From positions 1 to 64,000 of the forward strand of contig NZ_NKJI01000018.1 of the NCBI RefSeq assembly GCF_002277815.1: a stretch of 64,000 bases of DNA. The letters are read 5' to 3'. The stretch is from Pseudomonas sp. ERMR1:02 (GTDB taxonomy: Bacteria > Pseudomonadota > Gammaproteobacteria > Pseudomonadales > Pseudomonadaceae). Made by a program: the position numbers and the translations under genes. Position 1 is the stretch's first letter; every line of letters starts with the position of its first letter. Below are positions 35,149 through 44,367 of the stretch, in pieces. A model generated the notes under the pieces. It made no database searches, was not told the DNA's origin, and saw nothing but the letters and a program-made list of their open reading frames with translations.

Positions 35149-36246
35149 ATGCAAGCTCGAAATGTTCTATTCGCAATAGGCATGTCGCTTTTCTCCGCTC
35201 TATCGGCAGCTGATTCAAGCGACCTTGCAGGGCGTTACTACTTGCAAGGTGCCATGGAGATGGCTTCTGAATTACTGCTCAAGAAAGATGGTACGTTCGC
35301 CGGCGGGATTGCTTATGGCGCGGCGCAAGGTAATGCCAAAGGTACTTGGCGGGTGGATGGAGATGTAGTGTTATTGCAAAGCGATGCAGGAAATACACCG
35401 AGAGCTGCGGGTGATATCAGTTTTAGGCTGCAGGATGAATTTAATCTGGAGGAGGTAAAAGAATACCAGGAATATGATAGCCAGCGCGGCTATAAGCTTG
35501 CGCACAATAATTATGTATTGGAGATAAGGCGTGATGTGGATATAGCACCTCCAGCGATTAATCCTATGGATGTTTTTTTCGAGTTCTCTGATGGCACTGT
35601 CACTAATCTGGTGTGGAGTGGTTGGACAGATTGGCGTCTGTCACTGCCCTTTGACGAGCGAAAAAACCTAAAGAAAATTGGCTTTCGTGAAAAGGGAAAT
35701 ACAGGTGCCATTCAATGGTTCGAAGTTTCTAATACGGCGCGCTGGCTTGCTATTGACTGGAAGAAAAAGCCAGGTCGAAAAATATCATTTGATCAACCCT
35801 ATGAGCGTGATCTGGTGGAGACTGAGCTTTACTATAAAGGTAACCCTGAAGAGTTGGAGCGCATCAAGGACAAATATATGATAACCCTGCATTACGATAA
35901 TGAACTCATCGAGGCGGAGATTAATCCTGTGCTTGTTCATTGGGCATTTGATGACGGTTTTGTCCAAAAAGAAATATGGAAGGAATCCAATGGGGAACTA
36001 GCACACCTGCCCTATGTGGCGCGAAGGAAGTTGCAGAAAGTCGGGTTTCAAGAGCAAGGATCGAAAGGTCCCGTTCAGTGGCTAGACGTCTCTCCAACAG
36101 GGCGCTGGTTCACTATTTTCTGGGCGGGGCATCGTCCCGGTCAGGAAGACGATCTTTCAATGATGTTTAAGGATTTGGCTTTGGAAATAAAGCCGAATTG
36201 TCTGGTGTTTGATTTGGGTGTTGGTAAAGCGTGCTTCCGTAAATGA
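35149..36246 (+). CDS. Exported protein with two internal repeats, unknown
   Basis: A 365-residue protein with a signal peptide ending near SALSA (about residue 20). An N-terminal domain (GRYYLQGAMEMASELLLKKDGTF) resembles small beta-barrel lipocalin-like sensors of gene cassettes. Then come two copies of a unit of about 90 residues, both keeping the pattern F-x-DG-x-V, W, LP, R(K)-x-L-x-K-(I/V)-GF-x-E-x-G, (I/V)QW-x-x-V-S-x-T-x-RW, then a hydrophobic W. Copy 1 begins INPMDVFFEFSDGTV, copy 2 INPVLVHWAFDDGFV. GC is low. It lies between the putative phospholipase immunity genes and the lysozyme-like effector, so an orphan immunity role is possible but unproved. Confidence 0.7.
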   Translation: MQARNVLFAIGMSLFSALSAADSSDLAGRYYLQGAMEMASELLLKKDGTFAGGIAYGAAQGNAKGTWRVDGDVVLLQSDAGNTPRAAGDISFRLQDEFNLEEVKEYQEYDSQRGYKLAHNNYVLEIRRDVDIAPPAINPMDVFFEFSDGTVTNLVWSGWTDWRLSLPFDERKNLKKIGFREKGNTGAIQWFEVSNTARWLAIDWKKKPGRKISFDQPYERDLVETELYYKGNPEELERIKDKYMITLHYDNELIEAEINPVLVHWAFDDGFVQKEIWKESNGELAHLPYVARRKLQKVGFQEQGSKGPVQWLDVSPTGRWFTIFWAGHRPGQEDDLSMMFKDLALEIKPNCLVFDLGVGKACFRK

Positions 36247-36343
36247 GTTTTGGGCTTTCTTAAACTCGATAGGTGGTTCGTAGGGGCAAGTTTGTTTCGA
36301 CTTGGCCTTTCTGAAGTGAATGAGACATAAACGGAGGGATGTC

Positions 36344-37321
36344 ATGCAGCAAGTCAAGTATGCAGGAAGCACTAACAATGCTGACAGCACTGTAGTCAAA
36401 GTGCTGTCTTCGGATACGTCGTTAACCTGGCTGTCGCCTGCTGAAAATGCAGTGTTCAAGATCTCTCAGGATGCTGAGCTACCAGAAATTGTCTTCGAGT
36501 TTCACACGCAAGTGGCCGGCGATTATAAATGGTCATGGACGATTGAATGGGAGGCGAAAGTCAGTGGCTTAAGAGAGCGCGCCAGAAAAGACAATATATT
36601 GCAGACGTTCAAAGAGTCGGGTTCGTTTGTCAGTAACACCCGTTCATGGACCGTCGGCTTTTCTGAAAAGGTGTTGGGCGGCACGCTGACAGTGAAGGTG
36701 AGTGTCGGCGCCAAGACATTGACAAGAACCGTCGTGATAAAAGGACAGAACCCCAGTGCGCAAAGTGTCGCGACTTATATAGCCACCCTTGATGACATGA
36801 CAGGCTTTGAAAAGCTGCTGGAGCAAGAAACCAATTCCAGGCACTTCATCAACTTCGATGGTGAGCCGATAGCTGCGTTCGATAAAGGTTATGGCATCAC
36901 CCAAATGACCAACCCCGTCCCCACTTATGAGCAGGTGTGGAACTGGAAAGCCAACATTCTGGCGGGCTCATCCATTTATAAGGACAAAGTTCGCATTGCA
37001 AAGAAGTACCTTGGCCAAGCGGGCAGAGCTTATACCGATGATCAGTTGCAGCATGAGGTATTCAGTCGCTGGAATGGCGGTTCCTATCACGAGTGGAATG
37101 CGACCTCCGCGTCGTGGGTCAGGAAGAAGAACATCTTGTGCGATTCCAATACCGGCAATATCGGATGGTCAATGGATAAAGAAAAGAACACGGGGCAGAC
37201 CGAAGCCGAGTTGCGCGAGCGAGATAAAGACACGTACTCAAGAGGTATCAAAGGGCAATCCGATGATCACCCGTGGGAATACAAAGGGGTGTGTTATGCA
37301 GACCATGTGTTGGGTGAATAA
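36344..37321 (+). CDS. Putative T6SS effector with lysozyme/lytic-transglycosylase-like domain
   Basis: A 325-residue protein without signal peptide, as expected for cargo delivered by the T6SS. Residues about 20-140 are beta-rich and Ig-like (LTWLSPAENAVFKISQD, VKVSVGAKTLTRTVVIKG). Residues about 150-260 resemble the soluble lytic transglycosylase fold: a Glu in LLEQETNSRHF at the catalytic position, FDKGYGITQMT matching the G-x-G-(I/L)-x-Q segment, then YEQVWNWKANILAGSSIY. It probably cleaves peptidoglycan in the target periplasm. Its 3' end overlaps a gene for a secreted protein, and PAAR follows. Start at 36344 after ggaggg. The family assignment is by motif reading only. Confidence 0.7.
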   Translation: MQQVKYAGSTNNADSTVVKVLSSDTSLTWLSPAENAVFKISQDAELPEIVFEFHTQVAGDYKWSWTIEWEAKVSGLRERARKDNILQTFKESGSFVSNTRSWTVGFSEKVLGGTLTVKVSVGAKTLTRTVVIKGQNPSAQSVATYIATLDDMTGFEKLLEQETNSRHFINFDGEPIAAFDKGYGITQMTNPVPTYEQVWNWKANILAGSSIYKDKVRIAKKYLGQAGRAYTDDQLQHEVFSRWNGGSYHEWNATSASWVRKKNILCDSNTGNIGWSMDKEKNTGQTEAELRERDKDTYSRGIKGQSDDHPWEYKGVCYADHVLGE

Positions 37322-37883
37322 ACTCGCAAAGGGGCTGGTTTTCTTTTTGTTGGGTTTATATGTGATTGACCCTGTTTATGCCGGCGCTGATTCATCGCGG
37401 GTGAAAAACAAGGATGGGCAGGTGCTCCTGCAAATGGTCGATGGAACGGTCTATGGTCTTGAGTTGATCTCCGATGTAGAAAGCGTGTTCTATGACAAAG
37501 ATAAACACTTGGTTGAGGGGGGTAATTATATTTCACTGTTTCAGGTTTCTTCCTCCAATAGTGCAAATCCTGCAGGGCTTTGTGGTGCAGGAAGCGAAAT
37601 CTGGCTCTATGTCTATCAAGTAGTGGGTGCGACGTTGATTGAAAAGACCAAGAGATTAGTGAGCAGCTGTTTGCGTTCGATTTCAATGGCAGGCCAGAAC
37701 TCGGGGGAAGCGGGGCAAGACGCCGATTTCTCTTCGGTGCAGTGGAACTTGCGGGGGTTTTCCATTGAGTGGTTCGACCATGTTGATGCTGCGGGACGGC
37801 CGTTACAGCTTTCAAATTTTGTATTGCATGGCGGTGATTTTTTACAACAAGACGTCTTGATTCAGGACAACCCGAAGAACTGA
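37296..37883 (+). CDS. Secreted putative immunity protein for the lysozyme-like effector
   Basis: A 195-residue protein. A signal peptide (LAKGLVFFLLGLYVIDPVYA) ends near residue 29, so the mature protein is periplasmic, where a peptidoglycan-cutting toxin would act. It overlaps the effector gene by 26 bp, the tight coupling expected of effector-immunity pairs. The mature part is acidic and beta-rich with no recognised domain (DGTVYGLELISDVES, SIEWFDHVDAAGRPLQL). Function inferred from topology and overlap only. Confidence 0.6.
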   Translation: MQTMCWVNKLAKGLVFFLLGLYVIDPVYAGADSSRVKNKDGQVLLQMVDGTVYGLELISDVESVFYDKDKHLVEGGNYISLFQVSSSNSANPAGLCGAGSEIWLYVYQVVGATLIEKTKRLVSSCLRSISMAGQNSGEAGQDADFSSVQWNLRGFSIEWFDHVDAAGRPLQLSNFVLHGGDFLQQDVLIQDNPKN

Positions 37884-37911
37884 TCCACCAATTAATAAAA
37901 AGGACTTGGAC

Positions 37912-38175
37912 ATGAAAGGCATCATTCGTAAAGGCGACAAAAACTCAGGTGGCGGCACCGTGCTTTCGGGGTCTACTGCCAAGCGGTTCAATGGTATCGG
38001 TGTCGCTCGCGAAGGCGACCCCGTGCGCTGTCCGATTCCAGGCCACGGCGACACGGTAATCGCCGAGGGGCATCCGGGCTATCGCGACAATGGTGTTCCA
38101 GTCGCATTCGAAGGCCACCGCTGTGCGTGCGGGTGTGTGTTGATTTCTTCTCTGCCCGTAGCAGGTGCGAACTAG
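37912..38175 (+). CDS. PAAR-repeat spike-tip protein
   Basis: An 87-residue PAAR protein: MKGIIRKGDKNSGGGTVLSG, then GIGVAREGDPVRCPIPGHGD and a Cys/His-rich end (FEGHRCACGCVLISS). It sharpens the VgrG trimer and can carry effectors. An aaagga site lies before the ATG at 37912. It stands directly after the putative lysozyme-like effector pair, consistent with that effector using this tip. Confidence 0.93.
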   Translation: MKGIIRKGDKNSGGGTVLSGSTAKRFNGIGVAREGDPVRCPIPGHGDTVIAEGHPGYRDNGVPVAFEGHRCACGCVLISSLPVAGAN

Positions 38176-38177
38176 TC

Positions 38178-39407
38178 ATGCCGGTTAGATTGGATCGCGT
38201 TCCCGCACCAGCAGCCAGACCTGCACGCCCGCGTATCCTGCTCTGGTTGAGCTTGCTGGTGCTGTTTTTGGCATTGGGTATCGGGCTGACATTTGTGTTC
38301 GCTACCCAGGCGTTGCGAGAGCAGCCAATGAGCTTCTGGGGCCTGGCATTGGGCATGCCATTGTTGGGTTGGGCCATTCTGGGATTCGGGCGAATCGCAC
38401 TCTACATAGGCCAGCAAAGTGTTGCCGATGGTTGGGACGAGGCGCGTGAGGACGACTTGATTGGCAGAATTCGCCAGGGTCGACGTTCCCAGCAAGTGTT
38501 GGCCGTGAGTCTGTACACCGCGCTTCATAGTCCGCAAGACCAACCCGCAACCCAACTGGATGCCTTGTTGAGCGCAACCCAGGTGCTGAAGGCCCAACCA
38601 GACCCGGTGGGGGAGGCACCTTTGCGCCACACTCGCCTGCATGGCGGCGCGGAAGAAGAACCTGAAGACGTTCTGCTTCGGGTATTGACGCAGGTTTTGA
38701 CCGACCTGGGGCAAACCTTGACGCAAGTGCCAGACGACAGGCCGCTGGCGCTGTTGCTGGAAGTCGATAGCGGTTTACCGGATGGTCTGTTGAGCCGGGT
38801 GTGGCAGCTGGCATGGCAAGAGTCCGGCATCCGCCAATCGACTGTAGCCGTCGATGGCTGTGGGTTGGCGGCGGTGGATCACTGGCTCGACCAGCGAATC
38901 AACGATCAAGCCTTGTTGCTGGTATTGGCGGTGCGGTTTGCCCCTCCAGAGCCCGAAGGCTCGACAGAGGTCGCCGTGGGTTTGTTGTTGGGCAACCGTC
39001 TGACGCAAACCACCCTGGCGCCGATTGCCTATCTCCATCGGCCTGAGCCGGAGCGCAAGCCCACCGGCGCCGATTTGCTCTACGCCGCGCGCCAGGCCCT
39101 TGACTGGGTACCGCTGGAAGGGCAGTCGATCGAACAAGTCTGGCGGGTGTGTATGGGGGCGCAACGAACTGTCGCCATGGCGTCCGTGTTGCTTGAAATT
39201 CCGATACCGGTCGAGCCGCCGCGAGGTGTGTGCAACCTCGATGCGTTGCTTGGCGATCCGGGAAAAGCCGCACCCTGGCTGGCCATTGCGGCCGCGGCAC
39301 AAACGATTGAGCGCGGTGCCGGTCCGCAATTCATTTTCAGTGGCGACGATGAAGCAGCCGGGCTCTGGTGCACGGTGTTGACGCCGGTGTCTCCACTTTC
39401 GAAATAG
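38178..39407 (+). CDS. T6SS-cluster membrane protein of unknown function
   Basis: A 409-residue protein. After a basic, Pro/Ala-rich N-terminus come two membrane helices (LLWLSLLVLFLALGIGLTFVF and WGLALGMPLLGWAILGFGRIAL). A large soluble domain follows (PLALLLEVDSGLPDGLLSRVW, AAVDHWLDQRINDQALLLVLAVRF). The topology and the position just before tssM suggest an accessory of the membrane complex. I do not recognise a family. The start at 38178 lies 2 bp after the PAAR stop, implying coupling. No break seen. Confidence 0.75.
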   Translation: MPVRLDRVPAPAARPARPRILLWLSLLVLFLALGIGLTFVFATQALREQPMSFWGLALGMPLLGWAILGFGRIALYIGQQSVADGWDEAREDDLIGRIRQGRRSQQVLAVSLYTALHSPQDQPATQLDALLSATQVLKAQPDPVGEAPLRHTRLHGGAEEEPEDVLLRVLTQVLTDLGQTLTQVPDDRPLALLLEVDSGLPDGLLSRVWQLAWQESGIRQSTVAVDGCGLAAVDHWLDQRINDQALLLVLAVRFAPPEPEGSTEVAVGLLLGNRLTQTTLAPIAYLHRPEPERKPTGADLLYAARQALDWVPLEGQSIEQVWRVCMGAQRTVAMASVLLEIPIPVEPPRGVCNLDALLGDPGKAAPWLAIAAAAQTIERGAGPQFIFSGDDEAAGLWCTVLTPVSPLSK

Positions 39408-39416
39408 GAATCTCCA

Positions 39417-42400
39417 ATGCAGTTTCGACGCTCTGTAGGGATAGGTGTGCTGGTGGGTGGGCTGTTGCTCACCGGTCTGGTCTTGGGTGTGCTCGTCTGG
39501 CTTCATCCTGAGTCGTTGGGTATTGCCTCCGGCAGTGTCTGGCAAACGCTCTGGCTGTCGGTGATATCGGCCACGACCTTCATCGTGGTGATCTTCCTCG
39601 GTGGCTATCAGTTGCTGGGGGGCAGAAGGGGCATTCAATTATCGAGGGCTTGTTGCGGGTGATGTTGGCCAGCCAGCGCAGGCGCCTCCTGAAAAATCCT
39701 TCGAGCCGCAGGTGGAACGAACCATCGCGGCGATCAAAGCAGACCTGCGCGAACAACATGGCCTGCTTTGGCGGTTCAAGGTTCGCGTGTTACTGGTCGT
39801 CGGCGAGCCCGATCAGATCAACGCCATCGCCCCCGACCTGGCCGGGCATTATTGGCTGGAAGGCCACGACACCCTCCTGCTCTGGGGCGGCAGTACGCAA
39901 ACCGCTACCAGCGACACGGTGCTGAACCTGTGCCGATGGCTAATCCGCTGGCGTCCGCTGGACGGTGTGGTCTGGGCGCTCAGCAAACAGCAAAGCACCG
40001 ACGCCGCGGCGATGGATACGGGTGTACGTCACCTGCAAAAACTGGCGCGCAAGCTGCGCTGGCAGTTGCCGCTGCACCTGTGGCAGGTCTGCGACAGTCG
40101 ATGGTTGCAGGACAAACGCGAGACCCAACCGGTCGGTTGTCTGCTGCCATCACCCGCGACGGCGCCGGATCTGGAAACCGCTTTGGACAGCCTGATCGAT
40201 CCCGTGCGCCGCACGGGCTGGTCGCAGATGCGCGACTCCATGAGCCATGACTTTTTAGTGCGCCTGTCCCGCGATTTGCAGGTCGAGGGCATTGCCCGTT
40301 GGCGTCAGGCGCTGTCGCCATTGTTCCGCATATTTGCCAGGGGCGTGCCATTGCGCGGCTTGTGGTTCAGTCTGCCGTTGTCGGGCGCCAATCCACACGC
40401 GAAGAACCTTTGGCACGCCACCCCACCCTGGGGAGGTGTACTCGGCGACAAGGCAGTTCAGCATCGTCGGCTGGGCTGGGGCGCTATGCGCATTGGTTAT
40501 TCACTGGCACTGGGTCTGACGCTGATTTGGGGCGCCGGGATGTTGCTGTCCTTCGCCACCAACCGTGCAGACATCGCCCAGATTCAGACGGCAATGAATG
40601 CGATGCAACAGGCGCAATCAGCCGACGAGCAACTGCTGGCCTTCAACGAGGTCACACGGGAAGTGAGCCGGGCCGCCTACCGCGCCGAACACGGCACACC
40701 GTGGTATCAGCGCTTCGGCCTGAACCGCAACGATCAACTACTTGCAACGCTGTGGCCGCACTACATCGAGGCCAACAACCGTCTGATGCGCGACCCGGCC
40801 GCGGCCACCTTGCAACAGCAGCTCAACGCCCTGCTCAAGCTGCCCCAGACAGCCCGGAACGCCTCAAACGCGCCCCAGCAGCCTACGCCCAACTCAAAGC
40901 CTATCTAATGATGGCCCGCCCGGAAAAAGCCGACGCGACCTTCCTCGCCCAAACTCTCCGCGAGGCGCAACCGCTACGCGCCGGTACCTCGCCGGACCTC
41001 TGGCAATTGCTGTCGCCGACCCTGTGGCAGTTCTACGCCGAGCAATTGTCAGCGCACCCAGACTGGCGCATCGAAACCGACAAACGCCTGGTCGCCCAAG
41101 TTCGCCAGGTGCTGCTCGGCCAACTGGGCCAACGCAACGCCCAAGCCAGCCTCTACCAAAAAGTCCTCGACGACGCCGCCAATCATTACCCGGCCTTGAG
41201 CCTGCAACAGATGGTCGGCGAAACCGACGTCCAGGCGCTGTTTTCCAGCAAAAAAAGTGTCCCCGGCGTGTACACGCGCCAGGCTTGGGAAGGCCACGTA
41301 CGCCAGGCCATCGACGCCATCGCCGAGGCGCGCCGTGAAGAAATCGACTGGGTGCTCAGCGATAACCAGACCCAGATCGCCGCCGAGCTGACCCCGGACC
41401 AACTCCGAAACCAGCTTACCGAACGTTATTTTCAGGACTACGCCAACGCCTGGCTGGATTTCCTCAACAGCCTGCGCTGGCAACCGGTCGACAGTCTCGG
41501 CGAGGTGATCGATCAACTGGCGCTGATGAGCGATGTGCGCCAGTCGCCGCTGATCGCGCTGATGAACACGCTGGCCTTTCAGGGACAGGCCGGCATGCGC
41601 GGACAAGCGCTCGGCGATTCACTGGTCAAGTCCGCGCAGAAACTGATCGGACAGGACAACGTGCCGATGATCGAGCAGCAAACGCCAAGCCATCCACTCG
41701 ACGCCAGCTTCGGCCCTTTGCTGGCGCTGTTGGGCAAGGAAAATGCAGAAGGCAAAGACGAGCGCCTGAGCCTGCACGCCTTCCTCAACCGCGTCACCCG
41801 AGTCCGCCTGAAACTGCAGCAAGTCAGCAACGCCCCCAACCCGCAAGCCATGACCCAGGCCCTGGCGCAGAGCGTATTCCAGGGCCAAAACGTCGACCTC
41901 ACCGACACCCAGTCCTACGGCAGCCTGGTTGCCGCCAGCCTCGGCGCGGAGTGGGACGGCGTTGGCCAGACCCTGTTCGTGCAGCCATTGGAACAGGCCT
42001 GGCAGCGCGTGCTGCAACCCTCGGCCGCCGGCCTCAACGCGCAGTGGCAACGCGCAATCGTCAACGACTGGCACGGCGCCTTCGCCGGCCGTTACCCGTT
42101 CGTGGTGACCGACAGCGACGCCTCGTTGCCATTGCTCGGGCAGATGATCCGCGCCGATTCCGGGCGCATCGAACAGTTCCTGCAGCAACAACTGGGCGGC
42201 GTGCTGCGCAAGGAAGGCAGTCGCTGGGTGGCCGATTCCCGCATAGCCAGGGCCTGCGTTTCAACCCGCAGTTCCTCACTGCGATCAACCAGCTCAGCCA
42301 TCTGGCCGACGTGCTCTACACCGACGGCGGCATGGGCATCAGTTTCGAACTGCAGGGCAAAGCCGTGCGCGACGTGGTGGAAACGGTCTTCGTGCTCAAC

Positions 42401-42775
42401 GGCCAGAAGCATCACTACTTCAACCAGAAAGAAAGCTGGCAACGCTTCAGCTGGCCCGGTTTCAGCAGCCATCCGGGCACCAGCCTGACCTGGACCAGCG
42501 TGCGTGCCGGCGATCGTCTGTTCGGCGATTTCCAGGGCACCTGGGGCCTGATCCGCCTGCTGGAAAAAGCCCGGGTCACGCCGTTGACCGACAGTGGCAG
42601 CCACTACCGCGTACAGGTCAAGGCACCGGATGGACTGGAGCTGACGTGGAACCTGCGCACCGAACTGGGAGCGGGACCTTTGGCGTTACTTAAGCTGCGG
42701 GACTTTAAATTACCGACGCAGATTTTCATGACAGACAAGGGTGCGGCGGTAGCGCAAAACGGGAGTTCCCAATGA
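39417..42775 (+). pseudogene. tssM: tssM (IcmF/VasK), three frame changes
   Basis: TssM spans the inner membrane and forms the periplasmic arches of the JLM complex. The reading frame is split in four: 39417-39620 (two N-terminal helices), then to about 40845 (DLREQHGLLWRFKVRVLLVVGEP, a further helix at LGLTLIWGAGMLLSF), then to about 42240 (periplasmic domain), then to 42775 (LRFNPQFLTAINQLSHLADVLY and the C-terminal TssJ-contact domain). The breaks are one extra G in the run 39617-39622, one missing C in 40843-40846, and one missing base near 42238-42242. These three corrections give 1,120 codons, a normal TssM. It cannot be made as written. Confidence 0.92.
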
Positions 42776-44343
42776 CCCTACGCACCCTGATTGCCCGCTG
42801 CCTCGGCGAACGCGATGCCCTGTCCCTCGCCGCTGAGCAGTCAGAACACTGGCAAGCCTGGTTACACCCCATCAGCGACGAATCCCCTGTAGGCGAAGAC
42901 CCCGGCTACGACGACGATTTCCAGCGCATGCGCGAGGAGGTCAACAAGCTCTCGGGTGCGGATGTCGATCAAGTGGCGCAACTCGCGGAAAAACTGCTCA
43001 CCCAGCGCTGCAAGGATCTGCGCGTCGCTACCTATTACTTGTGGGCGCGCTTGCACAAAGCGGGGGAGGCGGGGTTGGCCGACGGCCTGAGTCTGCTTGC
43101 CGCGCTGGTGGAGCGCTTCGCCGACGGCGTACTGCCTGCCAGGCCCAACAGCCGCAAGCTGGCGCTGGAATGGCTGAACAGCGGCAAAGTGCTGGACTGC
43201 CTGACCCTGTATCCGGAAGTGGTGAAAGACGAAGCGGAGCGCACGGTCGCGGCGCTGGCCTGGCTGGAGCGTGGGCTGGAGGCGTGGCCGGAAGATCAAC
43301 GTCCGGCGCTGGGTCCGTTGTACGGCGCATTGTCTGCGCGGCTGGCGCAATCGGGCGGGGTCGATGCGGTGGTTCCGCAGAACAGTGCCAGTCAAGAAAC
43401 CACTGCGCAGTCGGCGGCCATCAAATCCGGCCGTGACCTTCTGGACAGTGGCCGCGCGCTTGCCGGATATCTGCGCGAGCAGCCTCAGGGCTGGCTGGCG
43501 GCGCACCGTTTGATGAAGAGTCTGCGCTGGGACACCGTGCATCAAACGCCCCCTCAGGATGCGACCGGGATGACGCGCCTGACTCCGCCACGTAGCGATT
43601 ATCGGGCGCAACTCAAACGCCTTTACATGCAGCAGAGCTGGAGCGAACTGCTCGATCTGGTGGAGCGGATTTACGCCGAAGGTGTGAACCATTTCTGGCT
43701 CGACCTGCAGTGGTACACCTGTCAGGCGCTGAGCAAACAACCTGCGCCTCAGGATAGCTGGGCTGACATCGCCAAACGGGATCTGGGCATGTTTCTGGAA
43801 CGATTGCCGGGTCTGGAAACCCTGTGCTGGAACGACGGCACTCCTTTCGCCGATGAGACCACACGCGAGTGGATCACCCAGCATGTCAGCGGCAATCGCC
43901 CAGAGCAGTGGCTACCAGCACCGACCGCGGTACCAGCCAGTGCGGATGCCGACATCTTGTCGCTGGAGGCTGAGGCACTGGCACAGGCCGACAGCGATGG
44001 CGTCGAGCAAGCGATGACCTGGCTGGCGGCGCGCCCCGGCATTCACACCGGACGACAACGCTGGTTACTGCACCTGCTGATGGCGCGGGTGGCCGAGCAA
44101 TGTGGCAAGAGCGATCTGGCCTTGCATCTGCTGGGCGAACTGGATGCCACGGCTGAGCGTCAGGTGCTGGCGCAGTGGGAGCCGCAGCTGGGTTTCGAAG
44201 TTAAGGCACGCCTGCTCAAACTGTTGCGCTTGAAAGCTCAGCGCAACGACGCCGACAAAATCACCCTGGGCCGAAGGATGGACGCGCTGCTGGCGGCGCT
44301 GGTGGCCATTGATCCGGTACGCGCCGCAGTGCTTTGCGGTTAA
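42772..44343 (+). CDS. tssA: T6SS assembly factor TssA (ImpA-N domain, long form)
   Basis: A 523-residue TssA. The ImpA N-terminal domain (residues about 30-150) contains the family pattern PISDESPVGEDPGYDDDFQ and ATYYLWARLHKAGEAGLADGL. The C-terminal half (about 280-520) is the helical VasJ/VasL-type region beginning YRAQLKRLYMQQSWSELLDLVERIY. TssA orchestrates tail tube and sheath growth at the baseplate. Overlaps the end of tssM by four bases. Confidence 0.94.
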   Translation: MTLRTLIARCLGERDALSLAAEQSEHWQAWLHPISDESPVGEDPGYDDDFQRMREEVNKLSGADVDQVAQLAEKLLTQRCKDLRVATYYLWARLHKAGEAGLADGLSLLAALVERFADGVLPARPNSRKLALEWLNSGKVLDCLTLYPEVVKDEAERTVAALAWLERGLEAWPEDQRPALGPLYGALSARLAQSGGVDAVVPQNSASQETTAQSAAIKSGRDLLDSGRALAGYLREQPQGWLAAHRLMKSLRWDTVHQTPPQDATGMTRLTPPRSDYRAQLKRLYMQQSWSELLDLVERIYAEGVNHFWLDLQWYTCQALSKQPAPQDSWADIAKRDLGMFLERLPGLETLCWNDGTPFADETTREWITQHVSGNRPEQWLPAPTAVPASADADILSLEAEALAQADSDGVEQAMTWLAARPGIHTGRQRWLLHLLMARVAEQCGKSDLALHLLGELDATAERQVLAQWEPQLGFEVKARLLKLLRLKAQRNDADKITLGRRMDALLAALVAIDPVRAAVLCG

Positions 44344-44367
44344 GCCTCATTTATCAGGATTTTTATT

